The notes beneath the pieces are model-generated. The model saw only the letters and a list, made by a program, of their open reading frames with translations, searched no databases and was not told the DNA's origin. A stretch of DNA of 61,589 bases from Paraburkholderia dilworthii (GTDB lineage Bacteria > Pseudomonadota > Gammaproteobacteria > Burkholderiales > Burkholderiaceae), in NCBI RefSeq assembly GCF_000472525.1, contig NZ_AWZT01000040.1, positions 6,254 to 67,842 on the forward strand, written 5' to 3'. Numbering within the stretch: the first letter of the stretch is position 1; each line of letters begins with the position of its first letter. Positions 34,297 to 42,077 of this stretch are shown piece by piece. The translations under genes were made by a program, and so were the position numbers.

Positions 34297-35457
34297 ATGA
34301 ACAGAAGAGACATGCTGGGATGGCTCGCGTCCGCGGCGGCAGCAGCCGGCGCAAGCTCGATGATCGGAGCGCCGGCAATAGCGGCTGAGATGAAATCGCC
34401 GGGACGGGGTGGGCGATTTGCAAAAGGCGCGGACGTTTCCACGTTGCTGGAGCTGGAAGCGAACGGAGCGAGGTTCTACGAGCATGGCACGCAGCACGAC
34501 TGTCTGAAGCTTCTGAGGAGTCACGGCGTCGACTCGATCCGTATCAAGGTCTGGAACGATCCTGGCAACCCGAACTTTTTCCCCGCCGACCAGAGTCCCG
34601 CGGCGGGCTACAACAACGCGGAGCATGTACGCGTGCTGGCGCGTCGTGCGGCCGCGCTCGGTATGCGCATCCTGATCGACTTTCACTACAGCGACTGGTG
34701 GGCCGATCCGGGCAAGCAGTACCCACCGCATGCGTGGGCCGGCAAGAGCATTGCGGACACTTGCGCGCTGTTGTCGGAGTACACATCGAACGTGCTCAAC
34801 ATGCTCAAGCGCGACGGTGTTCGTCCCGAGTGGGTGCAAGTGGGCAACGAGATCACTGGCGGCATGTTGTGGCCGCTCGGCAAATACGATCAGTGGGACA
34901 ACCTCGCGCAATTGCTGAAGGCGGGGCATGACGCGGTCAAATCGGTCGATGAGCGCATCAAGGTCATGCTGCATATCGACAGCGGCGGCAACAACGCAAC
35001 AAGCCGCTGGTGGTTCGACAGCGCGACACAGCGAGGCGTCAGCTTCGACATGATCGGCCTTTCGTATTACCCGCAATGGCAGGGCGCGCTCGGCGATCTG
35101 CAAACCAACGCAAATGATCTTGCGACGCGCTACGACAAGGACGTGATGGTGGTTGAAACGGCGTATCCGTGGACCACTAGCGACGGCGATTCCGAACCCA
35201 ACTCAATGACCAATACCGGATCAACCACTTTTCCGCAAACGCCTGCGGGCCAGGCGCAATTCCTCGCGGCAGTTGCTGAGGTCGTGAAGGCCATTCCAGA
35301 CGGTCATGGTAAAGGTGTGTTCTGGTGGGAACCAGAATGGATTCCCACGCCGAATGTCGGGTGGAAAGTCGGCGCGGGTGATCAATGGGACAACAATACG
35401 TTGTTCGATTTTCACGGCAACGCGTTGAGTTCTCTGGATACGTTCCGCCAGCTGTAA
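34297..35457 (+). CDS. Exported GH53 arabinogalactan endo-beta-1,4-galactanase
   Basis: A 386-residue family 53 hydrolase that cuts beta-1,4-galactan chains of plant pectin side chains. A Tat-like N-terminus (NRRDMLGWLASAAAAAG) with an AxA cleavage site near residue 30 marks export. The catalytic pair is Glu185 in VQVGNEITGG and Glu287 in MVVETAYPWT. FAKGADVSTLLELEANGARF near the start and IDFHYSDWWADPGKQ are family signatures. It is the last gene of the operon, 100 bases after GH42. The product should release galacto-oligosaccharides for the importer. Endo-action is inferred from the family. Confidence 0.95.
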   Translation: MNRRDMLGWLASAAAAAGASSMIGAPAIAAEMKSPGRGGRFAKGADVSTLLELEANGARFYEHGTQHDCLKLLRSHGVDSIRIKVWNDPGNPNFFPADQSPAAGYNNAEHVRVLARRAAALGMRILIDFHYSDWWADPGKQYPPHAWAGKSIADTCALLSEYTSNVLNMLKRDGVRPEWVQVGNEITGGMLWPLGKYDQWDNLAQLLKAGHDAVKSVDERIKVMLHIDSGGNNATSRWWFDSATQRGVSFDMIGLSYYPQWQGALGDLQTNANDLATRYDKDVMVVETAYPWTTSDGDSEPNSMTNTGSTTFPQTPAGQAQFLAAVAEVVKAIPDGHGKGVFWWEPEWIPTPNVGWKVGAGDQWDNNTLFDFHGNALSSLDTFRQL

Positions 35458-35503
35458 CGCTTGCGATTACAGTTTTCGGTGTATGAATTAACGCTTCGCA
35501 AAA

Positions 35504-35527
35504 CAGGCGTTAGCGCGCTAACGCCTG
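35504..35527. terminator. 24-bp perfect palindrome, terminator overlapping a stop codon
   Basis: CAGGCGTTAGCG and its mirror CGCTAACGCCTG. On the minus strand TTTT follows, so it works as an intrinsic terminator of the small secreted protein gene, whose last four codons and TAA are inside the stem. On the plus strand it lies 46 bases past the galactanase stop and can serve that operon as well. Confidence 0.7.
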
Positions 35528-35839
35528 CTCCTTGCGGGCTATCGCGCAATCGGACGTAAACGCCATGCTGGCCTGATCCGGTGTCATGCGGGGCGCGTTC
35601 GGCGCATAGATTTTTTCGATGATCGCAGCAAACGTCTGGCGGTCCGCATCGTCGTGATAGTACTTTGCGGCCTGATCGAGCGCTTGCGCTTTGCTCTTTT
35701 TGTGCGCGCGCCATGAAGCGACCTGACCGGCAATATCGCCGATAGCAAAGCACTGATCGCTAACCGTTTGTGCCACGGCATGAGCGGCCGGCAGCACGAG
35801 GTATCCGGCAAGCAATGCCGATATCACTACGCGTTTCAT
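35510..35839 (-). CDS. Small secreted protein, 109 aa
   Basis: A periplasmic or secreted protein with a clear signal peptide (residues 1 to about 23, MKRVVISALLAGYLVLPAAH then AVAQ). The mature part is helical and charged with two cysteines (Cys30 and Cys98) that could form a disulfide. AGGA precedes the ATG at 35839; the longer frame upstream would hide the signal peptide and is rejected. It converges with the galactanase gene and shares a terminator with it. I do not recognise the family. Confidence 0.75.
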   Translation of the reverse strand: MKRVVISALLAGYLVLPAAHAVAQTVSDQCFAIGDIAGQVASWRAHKKSKAQALDQAAKYYHDDADRQTFAAIIEKIYAPNAPRMTPDQASMAFTSDCAIARKEQALAR

Positions 35840-35926
35840 GACGACGAATCCTGTTTGACACAAAGGCCGCAGTTTAACGCGGCAGCGAATGCTCGCTGCC
35901 CGCGTCGATTCGTCGCTGCCGCACAA

Positions 35927-36121
35927 TCACTTCTTGTCGGGCTCGGCTTCCGTGTCGGTGCCGCTTTTGCCGTTGCTTCTATTGGTGACGGCGCCCGTTT
36001 CGTCGAGCTCGTCGTCGAGGTCGTCGTCGTTTTCACCGGTCGGTGGATCGGATTCGGCCGCCATGCTGGCAAAGACAATGTGACGAGCGGGCGCCGCGCA
36101 GGCAAGGGAATGGAGGTTCAT
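35927..36121 (-). CDS. Small acidic hypothetical protein, 64 aa
   Basis: Begins MNLHSLACAAPARHIVFASM and continues with a strongly acidic, likely disordered tail (ENDDDLDDELDE). GGAG lies 8 bases before the ATG at 36121. An internal ATG at 36064 would give a 45-residue acidic protein but has no ribosome-binding site. No known domain. It lies 87 bases upstream of the 109-aa gene in the same direction and downstream of a terminator. Confidence 0.5.
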   Translation of the reverse strand: MNLHSLACAAPARHIVFASMAAESDPPTGENDDDLDDELDETGAVTNRSNGKSGTDTEAEPDKK

Positions 36122-36201
36122 GTCGTGTGCTCCGGAAGATTGTCCGCATTGGTTGCAGCAATCCTCGAACCCGGCAGCGCACGTTCTGGCGTCAAAAGAA
36201 A

Positions 36202-36223
36202 AAGCCGCCTCGGAAGGCGGCTT
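36202..36223 (-). terminator. Intrinsic terminator of the AAHS-type MFS gene
   Basis: On the minus strand AAGCCGCC-TTCCGA-GGCGGCTT is followed by a T-rich run (TTTTCTTTT). It lies 36 bases beyond the stop of the MFS gene. A textbook rho-independent terminator. Confidence 0.88.
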
Positions 36224-36258
36224 CAGCAGATCAGCAACGTGATCCCAGCGCGAGGCGC

Positions 36259-37617
36259 TCAATGTCCGAACGACTCCGCTTTTGGCACCGACGCATTCGC
36301 CACATGCGGCCGCGCCGCCTGCTTGATCAGCAGCGCGATGCACGCAATCACGCCGGCGACCGCGATCGTCGCGAAGATGCCGGCGAACGTGAAATGACGC
36401 CGCGCCAGTTCGGCAACGAGGAACGAGCCCGCAATGCCGCCGAAGCGTCCAATGCCGAGCATCCATGCGACGCCCGTGCCGCGGCCCTGCGTCGGGTAGA
36501 ACGCGGCGGCGAGCGCGGGCATCGACGATTGCGCGGTATTCATCAGCACACCCGCCACGAACACGATGAACACAAGCGCGCCGACATTGCCCACCGCCTG
36601 GCCGATGAAGTACACGCTAACGGCGGTCAGCGCGTAGCATGCCGCGATAATGCGGTTCGCGTTGAAGCGATCCATCAGCACACCGCACACCACCGCGCCG
36701 ACGCCGCCGAGCGGGAACAGCGCAGAAATCAGCGTCGCGCGTTGCGGCGTGAGACCTGCCTCCTTCAGCAGAATCGGCATCCAGTTGATCGACGCGTAGA
36801 AGATCACGAGGCCCATGAAGTAGGTGATCCACAGCATCAACGAGCCGACGATGTATGCGCGCGACAGCACGACGCCCGCACCTTTGCTGCCGGTTTGCGG
36901 CGCAGTTTCGGTCATCATGAACGAGTCGGCCTGCGCGGCTTCGCTCGAAATGCGCGATAGCGCGGCGCGAATGCGCGCGACCGGCTGATTGTTGGCGACC
37001 ATGTAGCGCACCGACTCCGGCATCTTGATCATCAACAGCACCAGCAGCAGAAGCGGGGCGATACCGCCGAGCAGCAGCACGCTGCGCCAGCCGAAATGCG
37101 GAATCATCCATGCGGCGAGGAAACCGCCGAATGCCGCGCCAAGCGGAAAGCCGCAAAACATCAGATTGATCACTGTTGCGCGGCGGCTGTCCGGACAGTA
37201 TTCGCCCATCATCGTGACGGCGTTCGGCATGGCCGCACCGAGGCCGACGCCGGTGATGAAGCGCAGCGCCGTCAGATACTCGATGCTCGTCGAAAAGGCC
37301 GAGCCGAGGCACGCGGCGCCGAACAGCAGGACTGAGCCGAGCAGCATCCAACGACGTCCAAGCCGGTCCGACAGCGGCCCCGAAGCCAGCGCGCCGCAGG
37401 CGAGGCCGAACAACGCCGCGCTCAGCACGGGCGCGAGCGCCGGTTTGGCGATGCCCCATTCGGCGAGCAACGACGGTGCAATGAAGCCGATCGCGGCCGT
37501 GTCGAAACCGTCCAGCAGGACGATCACGAAGCACATGAAAAATACCAGCCACTGGAACGGCGAAAACGGATGCTCGTTGAGGAAGGTCTGAACGTTCACA
37601 GCGTTGCTGCGATTCAT
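36259..37617 (-). CDS. MFS transporter, aromatic acid:H+ symporter (AAHS) type
   Basis: A 452-residue 12-helix carrier. The first helix contains LLDGFDTAAIGFIAPSL, the aspartate-containing signature of the PcaK/BenK family. The loop 2-3 motif GPLSDRLGRRW and the central MGEYCPDSRRATVINLMF are also typical. AGGAG sits 7 bases before the ATG. It probably imports a benzoate- or phenylpropanoid-like acid. No aromatic degradation genes are adjacent. It has its own terminator and a 350-base upstream region with an inverted repeat that could bind an unlinked regulator. Confidence 0.9.
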   Translation of the reverse strand: MNRSNAVNVQTFLNEHPFSPFQWLVFFMCFVIVLLDGFDTAAIGFIAPSLLAEWGIAKPALAPVLSAALFGLACGALASGPLSDRLGRRWMLLGSVLLFGAACLGSAFSTSIEYLTALRFITGVGLGAAMPNAVTMMGEYCPDSRRATVINLMFCGFPLGAAFGGFLAAWMIPHFGWRSVLLLGGIAPLLLLVLLMIKMPESVRYMVANNQPVARIRAALSRISSEAAQADSFMMTETAPQTGSKGAGVVLSRAYIVGSLMLWITYFMGLVIFYASINWMPILLKEAGLTPQRATLISALFPLGGVGAVVCGVLMDRFNANRIIAACYALTAVSVYFIGQAVGNVGALVFIVFVAGVLMNTAQSSMPALAAAFYPTQGRGTGVAWMLGIGRFGGIAGSFLVAELARRHFTFAGIFATIAVAGVIACIALLIKQAARPHVANASVPKAESFGH

Positions 37618-37967
37618 GATGCGTCTCCTGACTGCAAAAAGGCCCGTCGGAGCGAGCCTCGTCTTACTTTACGATCGCGCGCCATTGGGCGGCGCGCGAT
37701 GCCTGCGCCTGCGACTCTGTCCGCTTCATTCATGCATGGTATGCGGACAGGGTGGCCGTCGCCATCAATTTTATTTGTTCGTATATAGAACTACGATTCT
37801 TTTGGCGAACAAGCGCCACTGTAAGTAATTTGATAACGGCAGGTCAACGCGGGATTACCCGACACTGTTGCCGGTCCACGTCGAAAGGAAAGGGGCGGGG
37901 AGTTTGCGAAAAGCGCGGAGGGCCGCGGCGCGGCTGCGCGCGCCGGGGTAAAACGGGAAGAGCCGTA
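37618..37967. other. 350-bp upstream region of the AAHS-type MFS gene
   Basis: Holds the promoter region of the minus-strand MFS gene and the downstream part of the cupin gene. The only structure I see is at 37777-37796: GTTC-N7-GAAC overlapped by TCGTA-N8-TACGA, 160 bases upstream of the MFS start, of the kind bound by IclR or LysR proteins. No open frame with support. Confidence 0.4.
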
Positions 37968-38312
37968 TCAAAGAATCACATAGACCTTGCGCATGGTCTC
38001 ATCCACTTGCCAAAGACCTTCTGTATTGGCTTCGAAGAACAGCGTGTCGCCGCTTGCGAAGTGGACTGTCTCCTCGTTGTCGGGCGTAAAGCGCCCACGC
38101 CCGGCGATGATGTGCATCACCTCGGCCTGCTTGACGGAGCGGCGGTAAGTGCCGGCCGAGCATTCGAAGATGCCCGTGTCGATAGCTTCCGTGCCCTTGA
38201 TCACGCGTTGCACCCCCGAGACGCGGATCGGCGTGGTGCCAGGCAGGCCAGCCGTACCCCAGTCCTCGAGATTTTGCAGATTCACGCTTTGTTTGATTTG
38301 TTGAACCTTCAT
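37968..38312 (-). CDS. Cupin-domain protein (EutQ/DUF861-like)
   Basis: A 114-residue single-domain cupin. The C-terminal half has HIIAGRGRFTPDNEETVHFASGD (shown here only in part: HIIAGRGRF...FASGDTLFF), a jelly-roll repeat with few metal-binding His. It is the last of three genes in a run with the AstE-like and tartrate-dehydrogenase-like genes (36 and 33 bases apart), so it likely acts in the same pathway as an isomerase, sugar-binding or regulatory protein. The exact role cannot be read from sequence. Confidence 0.8.
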   Translation of the reverse strand: MKVQQIKQSVNLQNLEDWGTAGLPGTTPIRVSGVQRVIKGTEAIDTGIFECSAGTYRRSVKQAEVMHIIAGRGRFTPDNEETVHFASGDTLFFEANTEGLWQVDETMRKVYVIL

Positions 38313-38348
38313 GGCTTGTGCTGCCTTTATATAGATGCGCGCGCCCGC

Positions 38349-39338
38349 TTACAGGTCGCTGGTTGAAGTGTTGGCAACGGTTTGCTCGATCTTGCCCAGG
38401 CGCACGACGGTCACACCGGGGCGCAGTTGCCGCAGTGAAGGCATCACGAGCATGCAGTTGTCGTAGGGCGTAGTGACCGCTTCGCCGTTCGACCAGCCGA
38501 TCACGGCGCCTGCATCCGAGAAGATTTCGAGGCCCGTGTACGGCGCCGCAAAACGAAAGTCCATGCTCGTTGCGACGACCGGTTCCGTCACGCGCACAAT
38601 GTGCTGCACAGGCGGCAACGGCGCGAGCCAGGCAGGCGGCAGATCGCTTTTGTCGATCGCGCCGGCGAGCAGCAGAAAACGCGCGGTCGTGTCGCGCGCC
38701 ACTGCGACCGCGCTCTTTTCCCAGTGTTGCCCGCATTCGATCAGCAACGCGTTCTTCGTGCTGGCGGTGTCGCCGAAGCCTTCGTAGTCGCGCATGCGGC
38801 GGCCTTCCGGGTGGCCTTCGTCGCAGATGACGGTAGCGGGCGTGCCGAGCCGTATGGCGAGGTCGATGCCTTTTTGCAGCGGCCCGGCGACGATCAGCGG
38901 CTTGCTCTTCTCATGCATCGAATGCAGGTCGAGCAGTGCATCGACGCTGTCGATCACCGGCCGCATTGCTCGCGCGCGCGCCAGTTCGCTGGACGTTCGC
39001 GATGCATCGTCGAGTACGGCGGTGGTCCACACGCGATTGAAGTCCTGATCGACAAAACGGGCGGCGTCCGGCTTCGCGGGATCGAAGCTCAGATACGCCG
39101 CGACGTTCGCGAACGCGAGCGTGAGGCGCCCGCAGCGCGGGCGCAACGCACGGCGCAGCAGTTCGTCCACGACAATTGCGCCGCACACTTCGTTGCCGTG
39201 CGTGAGCGCGTTGATCATCACGTGCGGGCCCGGCACGCCGGAGTCGAACGTATGAACGTACGAAATTCCCGACGACGATTGTTCGTGCACCGAAATATCG
39301 GGAAACTCGACTTCGATGGGATAGCTTTCCATGCTCAT
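38349..39338 (-). CDS. Succinylglutamate desuccinylase/aspartoacylase-family metallohydrolase
   Basis: A 329-residue M14-like zinc hydrolase. The zinc ligands are visible as His47 and Glu50 in ALTHGNEVCG and His139 in LLDLHSMH. The catalytic Glu is expected in LLIECGQHW. Such proteins cleave N-acyl amino acids or related amides. I start at the ATG at 39338; TTG at 39356 is possible. The pairing with a TtuC-like dehydrogenase and a cupin is unusual and suggests removal of an acyl or amide group from a hydroxy-acid conjugate before oxidation; this is inference. Confidence 0.82.
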   Translation of the reverse strand: MSMESYPIEVEFPDISVHEQSSSGISYVHTFDSGVPGPHVMINALTHGNEVCGAIVVDELLRRALRPRCGRLTLAFANVAAYLSFDPAKPDAARFVDQDFNRVWTTAVLDDASRTSSELARARAMRPVIDSVDALLDLHSMHEKSKPLIVAGPLQKGIDLAIRLGTPATVICDEGHPEGRRMRDYEGFGDTASTKNALLIECGQHWEKSAVAVARDTTARFLLLAGAIDKSDLPPAWLAPLPPVQHIVRVTEPVVATSMDFRFAAPYTGLEIFSDAGAVIGWSNGEAVTTPYDNCMLVMPSLRQLRPGVTVVRLGKIEQTVANTSTSDL

Positions 39339-39371
39339 GCGGAAGTGTCCTGACAAAAGTTTGAACGGGCC

Positions 39372-40454
39372 TCAGCCGAGCTTCGCGGCGATGGCCTGGC
39401 CGACTTCCGTCGTATTCGCCTTGCCGCCGAGGTCGCCCGTATGCGGGCCTTCAACCAGCGTCGCTTCGATTGCGGTCAGAATCGCGTCGTGTGCCTCCCG
39501 CTCCTTGCCTTCGTGATTGCCGAGGAAGTCGAGCATCATCGCGGCAGACCAGATCATCGCAATCGGATTGGCGATGTTCTTGCCCGCGATGTCCGGCGCC
39601 GAGCCATGCACCGGCTCGAACAGTGACGGAAACTTGCGGTCGGGATTCAGATTGCCGGACGGCGCGAGACCGATCGTGCCGGTGCACGCGGGGCCGAGGT
39701 CGGACAGGATGTCACCGAACAGATTGGTGGCCACCACCACGTCGAAGCGATCCGGGTTCAGCACGAAGCGCGCGCAGAGAATGTCGATGTGCTGCTTGTC
39801 CCACGTGACGTCCGGGTACTGCGCCGCGATGCCAGCCGCGCATTTGTCCCACCACGGCATGCTGATCGCGATGCCGTTGCTCTTCGTGGCGACAGTGATC
39901 TTCTTGCGCTCGCGGCGTTGCGCGAGGTCGAACGCGAACTTCAGCACGCGTTCGCTGCCGTGCCGCGTGAACACGGATTCCTGCAACACGAATTCGCGCT
40001 CGGTTCCCTCGAACATCACACCGCCTACCGACGAATACTCGCCCTCGGTGTTCTCGCGCACGATCCAGAAGTCGATGTCGCCCGCCTTGCGCCCCGCGAG
40101 CGGCGAAGGCACGCCGGCGAAAAGACGCGCCGGGCGCAGGTTGATGTACTGGTCGAATTCGCGGCGGAACTTGAGCAGAGAGCCCCACAGCGAGATGTGG
40201 TCGGGCACCGTGTCGGGCCAGCCCACCGCGCCGAACAGAATGGCGTCCGCCGATTGCAGTTGCGCTTTCCAGTCGTCGGGCATCATCTGGCCATGCTTTG
40301 CGTAGTACTCGCAGCTTGCCCATTCGATGTGCTGATACTCCAGCTCGATGCCGAAGCGCGTCTTCACCGTGTCGAGCACGCGAAGCGCTTCGGGCATGAC
40401 CTCGACGCCGATGCCGTCGCCGGGAATGACAGCAATCCGATATTTCTTCGACAT
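39372..40454 (-). CDS. Tartrate dehydrogenase/decarboxylase-like (D-malate dehydrogenase) protein
   Basis: A 360-residue NAD-dependent beta-decarboxylating dehydrogenase of the isocitrate/isopropylmalate family. YRIAVIPGDGIGVEVMPEAL opens it, VRENTEGEYSSVGG and FEPVHGSAPDIAGKNIANP are the substrate and cofactor segments, and WGSLLKFRREFDQYINLRP fits the TtuC/DmlA branch rather than LeuB. The substrate is likely tartrate, D-malate or a related 2-hydroxy acid. GGAGGAG precedes the ATG at 40454. It is divergent from a LysR gene, the usual layout for DmlA/DmlR-type control. Confidence 0.9.
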   Translation of the reverse strand: MSKKYRIAVIPGDGIGVEVMPEALRVLDTVKTRFGIELEYQHIEWASCEYYAKHGQMMPDDWKAQLQSADAILFGAVGWPDTVPDHISLWGSLLKFRREFDQYINLRPARLFAGVPSPLAGRKAGDIDFWIVRENTEGEYSSVGGVMFEGTEREFVLQESVFTRHGSERVLKFAFDLAQRRERKKITVATKSNGIAISMPWWDKCAAGIAAQYPDVTWDKQHIDILCARFVLNPDRFDVVVATNLFGDILSDLGPACTGTIGLAPSGNLNPDRKFPSLFEPVHGSAPDIAGKNIANPIAMIWSAAMMLDFLGNHEGKEREAHDAILTAIEATLVEGPHTGDLGGKANTTEVGQAIAAKLG

Positions 40455-40488
40455 GTTGTGCTCCTCCATTAGGGCTAGTACTGATTCG

Positions 40489-40499
40489 ATAACGGTTAT
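40489..40499. promoter_or_regulatory. Putative LysR site ATAAC-G-GTTAT
   Basis: A perfect 5-bp inverted repeat in the shared promoter region, 35 bases upstream of the dehydrogenase start. It is a likely operator for the divergent LysR gene. Confidence 0.45.
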
Positions 40500-40601
40500 T
40501 TTATTCCTGCTGTTTGGCTCTAAAATGATTGCTTTAGTTAAGCCACTGTGCACGATTCGTGTACAAACGTCGCATACAACCTCGACGCCACCGAGCGACC
40601 C

Positions 40602-41525
40602 ATGAATGCCGTCCCGTCACCCGATCTCGGCGATTTACGCGTGTTTTGCGAAGTCGCGCGCAAAGCCAGCTTCAGCGCGGCGGCCGAAGCGTTGTCCGTG
40701 TCCGCGGCGTATGTCAGCAAGCGGATCAATGTTCTGGAGACTACGCTCGGCACGCGTTTGTTGCACCGGTCCACACGGCGCGTCGCGATCACGGAAGCCG
40801 GCGAGCGCGTCTATACGTGGGCAGAAAAGATTCTGGACGACGTCGATCAGCTGGTGGAAGACGTCTCCACCACGCGGCGCATTCCAGGCGGCAAGCTGCG
40901 CATTTCGAGCAGTTTCGGTTTCGGCCGACGCTTCGTGGCTCCCGCGCTCGCGTGCTTTTCGGAGCGCTATCCGCAGTTGAGCGTGCGGCTCGATCTGTTC
41001 GACCGGCTTGTCGATGTAGCCGGCGAAGGTTTCGATCTCGACATTCGCATCGGCGACGACATCGCGCCGCATCTGATCGCGCGGCGGCTTGCGTCGAATC
41101 ATCGTGTGCTATGCGCGTCGCCCGACTATCTCGCGCGGCATGGCGCGCCGCGTCAGCTTGCGGACCTGTCGTCGCATGCGTGTCTCGCGATCAAGGAGCG
41201 CGATCATCCGTTCGGGTTGTGGCGCTTGACCGTGCGCGGCGAGGCGGCGTCGATCAAGGTGACTGGACCGTTGTCGACCAATCATGGCGAGGTGGCGGTG
41301 CAATGGGCGCTGGCCGGGCGCGGCATCGTACTGCGTTCGATGTGGGACGTGCGGCCGCTGCTGGAAAGCGGCCAGTTGCAGCAGGTGTTGCCGGACGTGA
41401 CGCAACCGGCGAATTTGTGGGCGGTGTATCCGGCGCGGCTCGCGCAGTCCGCAAAAGTGCGGGTTTGCGTGGACTTTCTGAGCGAGGAATTCGCGCAATG
41501 GAGCCCGCCGAACGAAAGCGCCTAG
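40602..41525 (+). CDS. LysR-family regulator (DmlR-like)
   Basis: A 307-residue regulator with the helix-turn-helix at about residues 8-65 (DLRVFCEVARKASFSAAAE, then SAAYVSKRINVLE) of the DmlR/CrgA type. The ligand domain follows. The ATG at 40602 gives the standard N-terminus; a GTG at 40548 would add 18 unlikely residues. Divergent from the tartrate/malate dehydrogenase gene, which it should activate when the hydroxy acid is present. Converges directly with the Lrp gene, with no bases between the stops. Confidence 0.92.
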   Translation: MNAVPSPDLGDLRVFCEVARKASFSAAAEALSVSAAYVSKRINVLETTLGTRLLHRSTRRVAITEAGERVYTWAEKILDDVDQLVEDVSTTRRIPGGKLRISSSFGFGRRFVAPALACFSERYPQLSVRLDLFDRLVDVAGEGFDLDIRIGDDIAPHLIARRLASNHRVLCASPDYLARHGAPRQLADLSSHACLAIKERDHPFGLWRLTVRGEAASIKVTGPLSTNHGEVAVQWALAGRGIVLRSMWDVRPLLESGQLQQVLPDVTQPANLWAVYPARLAQSAKVRVCVDFLSEEFAQWSPPNESA

Positions 41526-42023
41526 TTAGTGATGATTCTGCGAAAACAGCGTTTCAAGCGGATAGTGGCTCTTCACGAATGGCGACTTGATGATCACGTA
41601 GCTGAAGTACTTCTCAATGCCGATGTCGCGTTCCAGTAAGCCTTCGATAATGCTCTGGTAATGGCTCACGCTGCGCGTGACGAACTTGAGCAGGTAATCG
41701 TAGCCGCCGCTCGCAAGATGGCATTCGACAATTTCATCGACATCGCGAATCGCATTCACGAACTTGGTGAAGTCCTCCCGCCGATGATCGGCGAGCGTGA
41801 CTTCGGTGAAAACGATCTGCACGTCGCCCAGCTTTTCGAGCTGGATTTGCGCACCATAGCCGATGATGTAGCCGGCTTTCTCCAGACGCTTGACGCGAAT
41901 CAGGCAAGGGCTGGGCGAAAGGCCGACCGCATCGGCAAGCTCGACGTTGGTTATGCGGCCTTTCTTCTGCAACTGCGAAAGTATGCGCAGGTCAATACGG
42001 TCCAGCTTGCAGTCGCTGCTCAT
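41526..42023 (-). CDS. Lrp/AsnC-family regulator
   Basis: A 165-residue regulator with an N-terminal helix-turn-helix (LDRIDLRILSQLQKKGRITN, NVELADAVGLSPSPCLIRVKRLE as two parts) and a C-terminal RAM domain that binds amino acids and drives octamer assembly. It lies 54 bases downstream of the class III aminotransferase gene on the same strand, so it may regulate this gene and neighbouring amino-compound catabolism. No clear ribosome-binding site precedes the ATG. Confidence 0.92.
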   Translation of the reverse strand: MSSDCKLDRIDLRILSQLQKKGRITNVELADAVGLSPSPCLIRVKRLEKAGYIIGYGAQIQLEKLGDVQIVFTEVTLADHRREDFTKFVNAIRDVDEIVECHLASGGYDYLLKFVTRSVSHYQSIIEGLLERDIGIEKYFSYVIIKSPFVKSHYPLETLFSQNHH

Positions 42024-42077
42024 CGTAACGTTGTGGCTCCGGCGGTTGAGGTAAGGGGCTCTGGGGTGCCCTCTACT

